This document shows, piece after piece, positions 45,363 to 54,717 of a stretch of DNA of 64,000 bases. The first letter of the stretch is position 1, and each line of letters begins with the position of its first letter. A program made the translations under genes and the position numbers. Source of the DNA: Lacibacter sediminis (GTDB taxonomy: Bacteria; Bacteroidota; Bacteroidia; Chitinophagales; Chitinophagaceae); assembly GCF_014168535.1 (NCBI RefSeq), contig NZ_CP060007.1, positions 1,364,001-1,428,000 on the forward strand. Reading direction: 5' to 3'. The notes under the pieces were generated by a model, which was given only the letters and a program-made list of their open reading frames with translations, made no database searches and had not been told where the DNA came from.

Positions 45363-46859
45363 TTATCTTGAGTAGTTCGGGCTTTCTTTTGTAATGATCA
45401 CATCATGCGCATGGCTTTCTTTCATACCGGCATTACTGATCTTGATGAATTGTGCACCTTGCAGATCTTTAATCGTTTTAGCACCGCAGTAACCCATCCC
45501 TGCACGAAGTCCGCCGGTGAACTGATGAACGATCTCAGCAACATTTCCTTTGAAGGGAACACGGCCTTCAATTCCTTCAGGTACTAATTTCTTGATACCA
45601 TCTTCCACATCCTGGAAATAACGGTCGCCACTACCTTGCTGCATGGCACCGATCGAACCCATACCACGGTATTGTTTGAACTTTCTTCCTTCGTAGATAA
45701 TGGTTTCACCAGGGCTTTCTTCAGTTCCTGCAAATACACTACCCATCATCACTGTTGATGCGCCGGCTGCCAATGCTTTTACCAGGTCGCCTGTATAACG
45801 GATACCACCATCTGCAATAACAGGAATGCCTTTTGTTTTCAATGCAAACGCAGCTTCCATAATCGCTGTCAATTGAGGAACACCTGTACCTGCAACAATA
45901 CGTGTAGTACAGATAGAACCCGGGCCGATACCAATTTTCACTGCATCTGCACCAGCATCAGCTAATGCTTTTGCACCGGCACCGGTTCCTGCATTACCTG
46001 CAATGACTTGTAATTTTTTAAAATTCTTTTTCAGATTTTTCAATGCATCGATCACGCCTTTGCTGTGGCCATGCGCACTGTCGAGTGTTACAATATCAAC
46101 ACCCACATGTTGTAATGCAGCTGCACGATCGAGCATATCGCCTGTTATACCAAGTGCGGCACCAACTAGTAAACGACCATAAGAATCTTTTACTGCATTG
46201 GGGTGACTTTGCACCTGCAACATATCACGGTAAGTAATAAGACCTGCAAGTGTGCCGTCTTTCTTTACAACCGGGAGCTTTTCAATTTTATGATGACTGA
46301 GGATAGTTTGTGCTTTTTTGAGATCGGTTCCTTCAGGTGCAGTGATGAGGTTGGTTGAAGTCATTACTTCACTCACTTTTTTCTTGGTGTTTGTTTCGAA
46401 CCTGAGATCACGGTTGGTGAGGATGCCCACCAGTTTGTTTTTCATGTCAACAATAGGAATACCACCGATCTTATTTTCTTTCATCAGCTTCAACGCATCA
46501 GCCAGGGTAGCATCAATATGTAAAGTGATAGGGTCGATGATGAGCCCGCTTTCACTACGTTTTACTTTGCGCACCTGTGCAGCTTGTTCTTCAATACTCA
46601 TATTTTTATGCAGGATACCGATACCGCCTTCACGTGCCAGTGCAATGGCCAAGCCTGCTTCTGTAACCGTATCCATTGCTGCTGACAGCATGGGGATGTT
46701 AAGCCTTAATGATTTTGTGAGTTGACTGCTGATATTGGTTTCTCTCGGGAGAACCTGTGAATAGGCCGGCATGAGTAAAACATCATCAAATGTGTAACCT
46801 TCGCCGAAAAATTTGTTGAGAACCGCTTTGCTGAGAGGGGAATTATTTCTTGTTGCCAT
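45363..46859 (-). CDS. guaB: Inosine-5'-monophosphate dehydrogenase
   Basis: A 498-residue enzyme of guanine-nucleotide synthesis (IMP to XMP with NAD+). The TIM-barrel core is interrupted by two CBS domains (about 95-220). The catalytic Cys is in [11 protein letters not shown] near residue 310, and the flap motif is [11 protein letters not shown] prefer ATG 46859 to the TTG two codons upstream. A consensus promoter ends only three bases before this ATG, so the mRNA may be leaderless. dprA is encoded upstream with its stop 48 bases away. Confidence 0.96.
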   Translation of the reverse strand: MATRNNSPLSKAVLNKFFGEGYTFDDVLLMPAYSQVLPRETNISSQLTKSLRLNIPMLSAAMDTVTEAGLAIALAREGGIGILHKNMSIEEQAAQVRKVKRSESGLIIDPITLHIDATLADALKLMKENKIGGIPIVDMKNKLVGILTNRDLRFETNTKKKVSEVMTSTNLITAPEGTDLKKAQTILSHHKIEKLPVVKKDGTLAGLITYRDMLQVQSHPNAVKDSYGRLLVGAALGITGDMLDRAAALQHVGVDIVTLDSAHGHSKGVIDALKNLKKNFKKLQVIAGNAGTGAGAKALADAGADAVKIGIGPGSICTTRIVAGTGVPQLTAIMEAAFALKTKGIPVIADGGIRYTGDLVKALAAGASTVMMGSVFAGTEESPGETIIYEGRKFKQYRGMGSIGAMQQGSGDRYFQDVEDGIKKLVPEGIEGRVPFKGNVAEIVHQFTGGLRAGMGYCGAKTIKDLQGAQFIKISNAGMKESHAHDVIITKESPNYSR

Positions 46860-46862
46860 GTG

Positions 46863-46895
46863 CAAAGATAAGGGAGCGGATATATTGCTTCCAAA
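46863..46895 (-). promoter_or_regulatory. guaB promoter abutting the start codon
   Basis: On the minus strand TTTG (46892-46895), a 21-base spacer and TATCTTTG (46863-46870), then CAC and the ATG. The predicted transcription start falls on or next to the initiation codon. Confidence 0.65.
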
Positions 46896-46906
46896 TCGGG
46901 AAAAGA

Positions 46907-48007
46907 TCAGCTCAATTTATAGATTTTTCCGGGCAGACTTTTTACCAATCCGTTCATCTCCATCATTAATAAAGCAGCAGATACCGAACTGCTGTTGATA
47001 TTGCTTTGCAGGTTGATCTCATCAATATGCATCTGTTCCTTTACTTGTAATAATTGTGCAATGATCTTTTCATCGGCAGTAAGATCAACAAAGAGTTGTT
47101 TTTGTATTATTTTTTTCTTGTTCTTTTCTTCCCAGCCCATTTCTTTTATAACATCTTCACCGTTACGTATCAGTATGGCCTTATTACTTTGAATTAAATA
47201 ATTGCATCCTTCGCTTTTACTGTCAGTTGTTTTGCCGGGTACAGCAAATACATCCCGATTATAACTGTAAGCAAGATTAGCGGTGATCATACTGCCGCCT
47301 TTTATTCCTGTTTCAATTACAATGGTAGCATCGCACATACCTGCTACTATTCTGTTTCGTTCAGGGAAATTATGACGATCGGGTTTGGTATCTTTTCTGA
47401 ATTCGGTTAAGATGCCACCGCCTTCAGCAATCATTTCTTTGGCAAGTGCTGTGTGTTGCGACGGATAAATTTTATCTAAGCCATGTGCCAATACTGCAAC
47501 TGTCGGCAATTGTTGTTTTAAACTTTGTTTATGTGCAATGGCATCAATGCCATAAGCAAGTCCGCTTACAACCAATGGCTGATGCGGCGCCAGTGATGCA
47601 AGAATTTTTTCCGTCATCATTTTTCCATAATCTGAATTGCTGCGTGTGCCGATGATGGAAATAATTTTTGATGTATTCAGGTTGGCATTACCCCGGTAAA
47701 ATAAAAGAGTAGGAGGATCGTAACAATGCAATAAACGTTTTGGATAATCATCAGAAGTTAAGAATAGCGGTTTGATCTTGTACTTTTCAATAAACTTTAT
47801 TTCATCTTCCTGTTCGTTGAACGCATCGAACTTCTTGATGCTACTGGCACGCACTTCGCCAATGCCTTCAATTTTTTCTAAGGTTGATTTCTTTGCTTTG
47901 AAAATAGCTTCAGCTGTGCCGAATTCTTCAGCCAGTATTTTTGCCTGTACATCGCCGATGTTTGGCACTTGTGTTAATGCAAGTTGGTAGAGCAGATCGG
48001 TGTTCAT
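46907..48007 (-). CDS. dprA: DNA-processing protein DprA
   Basis: A 366-residue protein from ATG 48007; the longer frame starts from an unlikely codon upstream. It loads RecA onto incoming single-stranded DNA during natural transformation. An N-terminal HhH-like region (LTQVPNIGDVQAK, KIEGIGEVRA) precedes the Rossmann-like DprA core with IGTRSNSDYG, SGLAYGIDAIAH, ETGIKGGSMITA and AVPGKTTD. A C-terminal winged-helix domain (about 300-366) completes it. Length and domains are normal, so it should be functional. Confidence 0.94.
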   Translation of the reverse strand: MNTDLLYQLALTQVPNIGDVQAKILAEEFGTAEAIFKAKKSTLEKIEGIGEVRASSIKKFDAFNEQEDEIKFIEKYKIKPLFLTSDDYPKRLLHCYDPPTLLFYRGNANLNTSKIISIIGTRSNSDYGKMMTEKILASLAPHQPLVVSGLAYGIDAIAHKQSLKQQLPTVAVLAHGLDKIYPSQHTALAKEMIAEGGGILTEFRKDTKPDRHNFPERNRIVAGMCDATIVIETGIKGGSMITANLAYSYNRDVFAVPGKTTDSKSEGCNYLIQSNKAILIRNGEDVIKEMGWEEKNKKKIIQKQLFVDLTADEKIIAQLLQVKEQMHIDEINLQSNINSSSVSAALLMMEMNGLVKSLPGKIYKLS

Positions 48008-48031
48008 CTTATTTCTAAGATAACACAAAAA

Positions 48032-49957
48032 TTATTTTGCGATCACCTTCAATTCCGTTCTCCTGTTTTTTGCACGGCCATCCTCGCTTTTGTTATCAGC
48101 CAATGGTTTTGTTTCACCAAATCCCTTGCTCGATAACCGATCGGGGGTAACGCCTTTGTACAGGAAATAATTGATCACCGCTTTTGCACGGTTGTTCGAG
48201 AGAGTCAGGTTGTCGGCAGGTTTACCCACATTATCGGTGTGGCCTTCGATCTCGATCTTTAACGTTGGATTTTCTTTCATCAGTTGCACCACTTTATCCA
48301 GCTCGATCATCGATTCCGGTTTTACGTCTGCTTTATTTACGTCAAAGAAAATATTCTTCAATACAATACTTGCATTTACTTCAATCGGTGTAAGTGGAAT
48401 ATCGATGGTATAAGTTGTATCGGTGCTTGATGCTTTCAGGAAAAAGTTTTCAGAGTAAAACAGATAACCTTTACGATTCACATTAAATGCATAGTCATTA
48501 CCAACTGGTAAGGTGATAAGATAATTTCCTGTTTCATCTGTCTGCACTTTGCTGATGGTTTGTGCAGTAGAGAAATTGATCAACTCAACTGCTGATGGCA
48601 AACCTTGTTTTGTTTTTGCATCAAACACGTTTCCTTTTACCCATAATGTTTTGAACGGGCGCACATGATCGGGCATTTCAAAACTATAAATATCCAAACC
48701 TCCTCTGCTGTCGGCGCCATCGCTGGCGTAGTAAGCAGTTTTACCATCGCTGGTGATTACAAGTGAACCTTCTTCATCAATTGTATTGACGGGATAGCCA
48801 AGATTGATGGGCTTGCCCCAACTGCCATCCGCTTGTTTGCGACTCATAAACAAATCGGCTTCGCCATAACCGGGATGACCTTTTGATTTGAAGTAAAGTG
48901 TTTGATTGTCGGGATGAATAAACGGGCAACCTTCATCTGCACTGGTATTAATAACAGCACCAAGATTGCGTGCCGATCCCCATTGACCATTTGGTTGTAA
49001 GGTGCTGAAATAAATATCACTGCCACCTAAACCTGATGGATCACTCGCCGTAAAATACAAGGTGCGTTTATCCGGAGAAAGTGATGGTTGTGTTTCCCAA
49101 TATTCAGTATTGATGGCACGACCAAGATTTATTTTTGGTCCCCAACCTGTTTTGTTGAGGTTCGACATGTAAAGATCAAAATTTCCTTCACCCTCATTGC
49201 CATAGTTGGCAGCAAAGAATAACAACTTGCCATCAATGGAAATATTCTGTGCGCCTTCGTTCGATTCTGTATTTAATTCACCGGGCAAAGCTGTTGCATT
49301 ACCCCATGTTCCATTCTTACGTTCACTCACATAAAAATCTTCGTTCAAATGCGAACCACCTGTTTTTACTCTGCGGGTGAAGATGATCGTATTGGCATCA
49401 AGTGTTAACGATGGTAAATATTCTGATAAATTGGAGTTGATACTGTCGCCCATGTTTTGTGGCTTGAACACATAACTGCCGGCAGGGAATTGTTTTTTAT
49501 AATTTACGGCGAACTCATAACAGCCTTTGCGGTATTGAGCCGATCTAGCAATACGTTCGTTGAGATTTGGTTTCTGTAAATAAACATTGATTGATGAAAG
49601 TGCTTCTTCAAATTCACCATTGCCTGCTAATGCAATAGAGTAGGGTAGCAAGAAATTGCTGAAATAAACCGAATCAAGATTTTTTCCGATGCGATATGTT
49701 TCAACAGATTGTTTGTATTTCTTTTGTTCGGAGAAGATGCCTGCTTTACTTAAATAGGCGTCAACAAATTTTGCATCAGTTTTAATGCATTCATCAAGCA
49801 GTTCGATTGCTTTTGGATAATTTCTGTATCGGGCTTCGTTTAAAGCCTCTGCATATTTATAACCAAGTTTTACTTCTACTTTTTGTGGATTGTACCATTG
49901 AGCCGAAACAACGGTATTGACGAGAAGGAGCGTAAAACAGATCAAAAGTTTTTTCAC
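48032..49957 (-). CDS. OmpA-family protein with TPR and beta-propeller domains (PorE-like)
   Basis: A 641-residue protein. I use GTG 49957 because it opens the signal peptide VKKLLICFTLLLVNTVVSAQ. In order: TPR-like helices (about 20-130), a WD40/PD40 beta-propeller (about 190-450; repeated LFFAANYG, LYFTASDPSG, LYFKSKGHPG blades), a carboxypeptidase-regulatory-like domain (about 455-525) and a C-terminal OmpA peptidoglycan-binding domain (FFDVNKADVKPES, IEGHTDNVG, NRRTELKVIAK). This order is that of PorE of the type IX secretion system, but many Bacteroidota carry paralogues, so the name is not assigned. Probably anchored in the outer membrane or periplasm. Confidence 0.85.
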   Translation of the reverse strand: MKKLLICFTLLLVNTVVSAQWYNPQKVEVKLGYKYAEALNEARYRNYPKAIELLDECIKTDAKFVDAYLSKAGIFSEQKKYKQSVETYRIGKNLDSVYFSNFLLPYSIALAGNGEFEEALSSINVYLQKPNLNERIARSAQYRKGCYEFAVNYKKQFPAGSYVFKPQNMGDSINSNLSEYLPSLTLDANTIIFTRRVKTGGSHLNEDFYVSERKNGTWGNATALPGELNTESNEGAQNISIDGKLLFFAANYGNEGEGNFDLYMSNLNKTGWGPKINLGRAINTEYWETQPSLSPDKRTLYFTASDPSGLGGSDIYFSTLQPNGQWGSARNLGAVINTSADEGCPFIHPDNQTLYFKSKGHPGYGEADLFMSRKQADGSWGKPINLGYPVNTIDEEGSLVITSDGKTAYYASDGADSRGGLDIYSFEMPDHVRPFKTLWVKGNVFDAKTKQGLPSAVELINFSTAQTISKVQTDETGNYLITLPVGNDYAFNVNRKGYLFYSENFFLKASSTDTTYTIDIPLTPIEVNASIVLKNIFFDVNKADVKPESMIELDKVVQLMKENPTLKIEIEGHTDNVGKPADNLTLSNNRAKAVINYFLYKGVTPDRLSSKGFGETKPLADNKSEDGRAKNRRTELKVIAK

Positions 49958-50040
49958 GTAATTGAATTTGAAGTTCAATATACAAACGAATTGCGTAAGC
50001 AACCGGTTGCACGCTGGTAAAATAGTCTTAAAGCCCCCGA

Positions 50041-50694
50041 TTAGGGTACGTTGATGTATTTATGCAACTGAAGACTCAGTTCCCACTGTGGATTTGCTTT
50101 GATGTAGTCGATGATAAGCGGGGTCATTTGTGCAGCTTTGTCCCACTCAGGCTGTAAAAAAAGTTTGCATGTTGGTGAAACCAATGCCGCATATTCTTCT
50201 GCCCATGCAAAATCACTTTTGTTGAAGATTACAACCTTTAACTCGTTTGCATGTGGCACCACTTCAATCAATGGTGCTTTGAATTTCTTTGGCGATAAGC
50301 AGATCCAATCCCATTCACCACTCAACGGATGCGAACCAGATGTTTCAATATTGGTTTCGAAACCTGCTGCATGAATTGCTTTTGTGAGTTCTGTCAAATC
50401 ATGCATCAGCGGTTCACCGCCCGTTATTACAACAATTGGTTTATTGCTTATTGTATGTTGCTTATTGCCTGTTTCGAAATCAAGTTTTTTGACTATTTCA
50501 CTAATTCCAAACTTCGGATGTTTCTCTGCATCCCAACTTTCTTTCACATCACACCAAACACAACCTACATCACATCCGCCGAGGCGAATGAAATAGGCAG
50601 CACGACCTTGATGGTATCCTTCACCTTGTAGGGTGTAGAACGATTCCATTACAGGCAATACCTGTTGTGTTGTTTCAATTACTGTTTCAGTCAT
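50041..50694 (-). CDS. queE: 7-carboxy-7-deazaguanine synthase
   Basis: A 217-residue radical-SAM enzyme of queuosine precursor (preQ0) synthesis. The cluster ligands Cys41, Cys45 and Cys48 (CDVGCVWCD) follow FYTLQGEGYHQGR, the substrate-recognition start typical of QueE. VITGGEPLMH is the SAM-binding strand. A TATCTTTG box lies six bases before the chosen ATG (50694), which makes the upstream TTG at 50703 unlikely. No queC or queD gene is in the window. Confidence 0.93.
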   Translation of the reverse strand: MTETVIETTQQVLPVMESFYTLQGEGYHQGRAAYFIRLGGCDVGCVWCDVKESWDAEKHPKFGISEIVKKLDFETGNKQHTISNKPIVVITGGEPLMHDLTELTKAIHAAGFETNIETSGSHPLSGEWDWICLSPKKFKAPLIEVVPHANELKVVIFNKSDFAWAEEYAALVSPTCKLFLQPEWDKAAQMTPLIIDYIKANPQWELSLQLHKYINVP

Positions 50695-50700
50695 GAAATG

Positions 50701-50708
50701 CAAAGATA
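50701..50708 (-). promoter_or_regulatory. queE -7 box next to its start codon
   Basis: TATCTTTG on the minus strand, six bases before ATG 50694; no clear -33 TTTG was found. It implies a very short or absent leader. Confidence 0.45.
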
Positions 50709-50716
50709 ACGAAGGC

Positions 50717-51592
50717 TTATTGCTTCTTCATGTAAGCATTGTAGGTATTCATCAGCAAGCCTGCAATGGTCATGGGTCCAACACCACCGGGTACCGGTGT
50801 AATAGCACTGCTTTTTGGCGCCACTTCATCAAACTTTACATCGCCTTTCAACGCAAATCCGCTTTTCTTTGATGCATCTGCTACACGTGTAATACCTACG
50901 TCAACAATAACAGCACCTTCTTTCACCATATCGGCAGTTAAAAATTCCGCCTGACCCAATGCAGCTACAATAATGTCGCCTTGCAAACAGATTTCTTTGA
51001 GATTCGTCGTAGCGGAATGACAAATTGTAACAGTACAATTGCCGGGGTAAGCTTTACGGCTTAATAAAATGCTCATAGGTGTTCCAACAATATGACTACG
51101 GCCGATCACCACGGCATGTTTCCCTTTTGTTTCAACTTTGAAATGTTCCAGCAATAAAAGAATACCGTAAGGAGTGGCAGGAATAAAAGTTGGTGTTCCG
51201 CTCACCATATTGCCCACACTCACCGGGTGAAAACCATCCACATCTTTAGAAGGATCAATTGCGTTGATCACTTTATCATCACTGATATGCTTTGGCACTG
51301 GCAATTGCACAAGAATACCATCCACATCTGCATTGTTATTCAACTCTTCAATTTCACGCAACAGTTCCTCTTCGCTGATGGTGGAAGGGAAACGTTTTAA
51401 GGTTGATTCAAACCCGATCTCGGCACAGGTTTTCACTTTTGAAGCCACATAGGTTTCACTGGCACCATCGGTACCAACCAATATGGCTGCCAAATGGGGC
51501 GAACGTTTTCCCTGTTCCTGTAATGCTGAAGTTTTTTTCTTGAGATCTTCCTTAATGGCCTGGGCTGCCAATTTGCCGTCGAGTAGTTGCAT
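50717..51592 (-). CDS. folD: Bifunctional methylenetetrahydrofolate dehydrogenase/cyclohydrolase
   Basis: A 291-residue cytosolic enzyme interconverting 5,10-methylene- and 10-formyl-tetrahydrofolate. Visible motifs are [14 protein letters not shown] (active-site Lys), [28 protein letters not shown] (dinucleotide binding) and [16 protein letters not shown]. Length is standard. The start ATG 51592 follows a TATTTTTG box by four bases. It is encoded 22 bases upstream of queE, in the same direction. Confidence 0.96.
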   Translation of the reverse strand: MQLLDGKLAAQAIKEDLKKKTSALQEQGKRSPHLAAILVGTDGASETYVASKVKTCAEIGFESTLKRFPSTISEEELLREIEELNNNADVDGILVQLPVPKHISDDKVINAIDPSKDVDGFHPVSVGNMVSGTPTFIPATPYGILLLLEHFKVETKGKHAVVIGRSHIVGTPMSILLSRKAYPGNCTVTICHSATTNLKEICLQGDIIVAALGQAEFLTADMVKEGAVIVDVGITRVADASKKSGFALKGDVKFDEVAPKSSAITPVPGGVGPMTIAGLLMNTYNAYMKKQ

Positions 51593-51596
51593 GCCG

Positions 51597-51604
51597 CAAA
51601 AATA
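51597..51604 (-). promoter_or_regulatory. folD -7 box next to its start codon
   Basis: TATTTTTG on the minus strand, four bases before the ATG. It is a third case, with guaB and queE, of a -7 box abutting a start codon. Confidence 0.4.
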
Positions 51605-51704
51605 ACGCAGCAGGCGATTGTTTGTGGCGCATTACAAAAAATTAAATCAAGAGGCTTTTATCCGAGCCTATAAAACACTATTTTTCTGATTCAAAACCTG
51701 CTGC

Positions 51705-52535
51705 TTGAGAACATCTATACTTCCTCTTCTACTACTGATTTGTGCCTATGTGTCTGCTCAAACGGTGCGGCAACCGTTGGTCAGCAGTTATCCCGGTTTA
51801 GGTGCTTACAGCAAGAATGCCGCTGATGCATTTTCATTCATGGTTAACCCGGCAGCATTAGCCAATCTGCAACAAACGGGGGCTGGCGTTTATAGTGAAC
51901 GGCGTTTTCTGCTGAATGCCTTAAGTCAATATACAGCTGTTGCGGGTTTTCAAACCAACTCCGGAACATTTGGTTTGCAGGCGGATTATTTTGGATACTC
52001 AAATTATAATGAAACGCAGATCGGGCTAGGTTACGCAAGATCATTGGGAACGAAAATAGATGTTGGGGCTAAATTCAATTATTACAATTTGCGCATTCCA
52101 GCTTATACATCTGTTTCCACTTTTCATTTTGAAGCAGGTGTACTGATGCATTTGAGTGAGAAACTGCATGCTGGTTTTAGTGTATTCAATCCTGTTGGTG
52201 GCGAATTGAATAAGGCGGCTAATGAAAAGATAGCTTCTGTTTATCGTGGTGGTTTGGGATACGAAGTAAGTGATCGTTTCTTCATCAGTGCCGAATTGAT
52301 CAAGGAAGAAAATAAAAATGCGGGGGTGAATGCGGTATTTCAATATGAACTGGTAAAGCAGTTGTTGATCCGTGCAGGAATCAATACAGTCAATACGCAG
52401 CCATTTCTTGGGGTTGGTTTAAAGTTTGGCGCATTCAGAGTTGATGTAGCAACAGCTTATCATCCGCAGTTAGGTATTTCTCCTGCGGTAATGATCTTAT
52501 TCAATGGTAAAAAAAAAGAAGATAAAAGCGAGTGA
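51705..52535 (+). CDS. Outer-membrane beta-barrel protein, PorV/PorQ-like
   Basis: A 276-residue protein from TTG 51705; the signal peptide (ILPLLLLICAYVSAQ) supports this start. The N-terminal motif SSYPGLGAYSKNAADAFSFMVNPAALANLQ resembles the PorV/PorQ/UPF0164 barrel family of type IX secretion. Repeated aromatic strands and the closing AVMILFNGKKKEDK are typical of an outer-membrane barrel. The stop overlaps the next gene's GTG start (GTGA), so the two are coupled. Assignment to type IX secretion is inference. Confidence 0.7.
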   Translation: MRTSILPLLLLICAYVSAQTVRQPLVSSYPGLGAYSKNAADAFSFMVNPAALANLQQTGAGVYSERRFLLNALSQYTAVAGFQTNSGTFGLQADYFGYSNYNETQIGLGYARSLGTKIDVGAKFNYYNLRIPAYTSVSTFHFEAGVLMHLSEKLHAGFSVFNPVGGELNKAANEKIASVYRGGLGYEVSDRFFISAELIKEENKNAGVNAVFQYELVKQLLIRAGINTVNTQPFLGVGLKFGAFRVDVATAYHPQLGISPAVMILFNGKKKEDKSE

Positions 52536-54580
52536 GAAAGGGAATTATCATACTCGTCTTATGTTTTTGTTGTGCAAAAGGCATAGCACAGGAAACACAA
52601 ACCACCGAACAGCAGATCGAAAATATTACCGAAGTAAATGAATCGGAAACAGAAGATGATTCTTATTTGCAAACGCTTCGTCATTATCAACGGAATAAAC
52701 TAAATCTTAATAGTGCTTCCGAAACGGAATTAAAAGAGTTTACTTTTTTATCGCCTTTACAAATAGCTAATTTTCTCAGCTACCGGCGCCTGTTTGGAAA
52801 GTTCATCAGCATTTATGAATTGCAGTCAATACCAACATGGGACAATGAATTAATTCAAAAAATATTACCGTTTGTAATGGTTGGCCCCGCAATATCGATG
52901 AGAGAAGATGTTGGCCGAAGGTTGCGTGATGGGGAACATACAATTCTTTCAAGGATTACCTATGTGTTAGAAGAATCAAAAGGATTCAAACGAAGAAGAG
53001 ATACTTCCGCAACAAGTTTTTATCCCGGCAGCCGTGAACGTTTTTTGTTGCGTTACAAATATGTGTACAGGAATCTGTTGCAGTATGGAATTACTGCTGA
53101 AAAAGATCCCGGCGAGCAATGGTTCAAAGGTGCGCAGCGAAATGGGTTTGATTATTATTCGGCGCATTTCTTTGTTCGCAATGTGGGCATCATAAAAAAC
53201 CTTGCCATTGGAGATTATACCGTGAATATGGGTCAGGGATTAATTCAATGGCAATCGCTGGCATTCAAAAAAAATGTTGATGTGATCAATACAAAGCGAC
53301 AGGCTTCCATTCTTCGTCCGTTTAATTCAACCAATGAATATTTCTTTAATCGTGGCGCGGCCATCACGTTAGAAAAAAATCGGTTTCAGGTAACGGGCTT
53401 TGCATCATTTCGAAAGGTGAGTGGCAATCTTACTGTCGATACATTGAATGCAGAAGATTATTTTTCTTCACTCGTTACTTCAGGCTTGCATCGCACACCA
53501 AATGAACAGGCTGATAAGAATGCTGTGCAAATGAATTCTTTTGGTGGAAATGTCAGCTATAACGATGGCAATCTGCACATCGGTGCCAATGCTGTGTATT
53601 TTCAATTTAATAAACCACTGCAACGAGATGATCAGCCTTACAACAATTTTGCCTTTAACGGAAAACAACTCACCAACATGAGTGTTGACTGGAGTTACAC
53701 CTGGCGCAACATGCATTGGTATGGTGAATTGGCCAATCATAACAGAAGTAATTATGGAATGATGAGTGGCTTGCTCATCAGTGCCGATCCCAAAGTTGAC
53801 CTCTCTTTTGTCTATCGGGATATTCAGAAAGGCTATCAATCAATATTTGGAAATGCATTCACCGAAGGCACTTTCCCAACCAATGAAAAAGGATTGTTTA
53901 CAGGCGCATCCATCAAACCAAATGCAAAATGGAAGCTGGATGCTTATATGGATTTCTACCGCTTCCCTTATTTGCGTTTTCGCATTGATGCTCCTTCAAA
54001 CGGGCAGGATTATCTTGTACAGTTAACCCATCGCCCAAACAAACAAATTGAAATTTATACCCGTTTCCGCCAGGAAAGCAAGGCGCTGAATTATACTGAT
54101 GATGGTGAATTAGTAACAGCTTTGGTTGAACCGGTGATCCGAAGAAACTGGAGAACCCAAATCCAGTATAAAGTAAGTCCGTCTGTAACACTACGCCAAC
54201 GGCTTGATGTTATGTGGTATGATGTGGGCGGCCCGTTGGAAAGCCGTGGTTTTCTTGCCTTTTTTGATGTGTTTTATAAACCTCAGATTAAACCTTTATC
54301 TGCCAATATACGGTTGCAGTACTTTGAAACCGATGATTTCAACAGCCGTATTTATGCATATGAGAATGATGTTCTTTACGGATTTTCCATTCCCCCATTT
54401 GCAGACAAGGGCTACCGCTATTACCTGAATGTGAATTACGACCTGTCAAAGAAGCTGACATTTTGGGTTCGCTGGGCACAATTTATTTACAGAAACAGGA
54501 TGGTGATTGGCTCCGGCCTTGATGAAATTGCTGGCAATCAGCGAAGCGAAGTAAAGGTGCAGATTTTATGGAGGTTATGA
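52532..54580 (+). CDS. Helix-hairpin-helix protein with outer-membrane barrel-like C-terminal part
   Basis: A 682-residue protein from GTG 52532 with signal peptide ending KGIAQ. An acidic stretch (TEQQIENITEVNESETEDD) leads to a ComEA-like HHH region at about 52-115 (KLNLNSASETELKEFTFLSP, FGKFISIYELQS). Some 550 residues of alternating polar/aromatic strands with many Arg and Asn, ending FWVRWAQFIYRN...VKVQILWRL, look like a beta-barrel. Combining an HHH DNA-binding fold with a barrel suggests DNA uptake or attachment at the outer membrane, but this is not shown. It is translationally coupled to the barrel protein upstream. Confidence 0.78.
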   Translation: MRKGIIILVLCFCCAKGIAQETQTTEQQIENITEVNESETEDDSYLQTLRHYQRNKLNLNSASETELKEFTFLSPLQIANFLSYRRLFGKFISIYELQSIPTWDNELIQKILPFVMVGPAISMREDVGRRLRDGEHTILSRITYVLEESKGFKRRRDTSATSFYPGSRERFLLRYKYVYRNLLQYGITAEKDPGEQWFKGAQRNGFDYYSAHFFVRNVGIIKNLAIGDYTVNMGQGLIQWQSLAFKKNVDVINTKRQASILRPFNSTNEYFFNRGAAITLEKNRFQVTGFASFRKVSGNLTVDTLNAEDYFSSLVTSGLHRTPNEQADKNAVQMNSFGGNVSYNDGNLHIGANAVYFQFNKPLQRDDQPYNNFAFNGKQLTNMSVDWSYTWRNMHWYGELANHNRSNYGMMSGLLISADPKVDLSFVYRDIQKGYQSIFGNAFTEGTFPTNEKGLFTGASIKPNAKWKLDAYMDFYRFPYLRFRIDAPSNGQDYLVQLTHRPNKQIEIYTRFRQESKALNYTDDGELVTALVEPVIRRNWRTQIQYKVSPSVTLRQRLDVMWYDVGGPLESRGFLAFFDVFYKPQIKPLSANIRLQYFETDDFNSRIYAYENDVLYGFSIPPFADKGYRYYLNVNYDLSKKLTFWVRWAQFIYRNRMVIGSGLDEIAGNQRSEVKVQILWRL

Positions 54581-54659
54581 TTTTTATCTTGCCAAAGCAA
54601 CCATCCGGAATATAGACTTGTCAAAGCATTAATATGCCTTTAATAAAAATTAACAATTT

Positions 54660-54689
54660 TTTGTTAGTTTAAAAGAAGCCTTATATTTG
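54660..54689 (+). promoter_or_regulatory. Promoter of the SusC/SusD operon
   Basis: TTTG (54660-54663), 18-base spacer, TATATTTG (54682-54689): consensus boxes with slightly short spacing. The susC-like ATG is 28 bases downstream. Confidence 0.65.
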
Positions 54690-54717
54690 AAACGTCTTTT
54701 TAACTAAATCAATCAAC

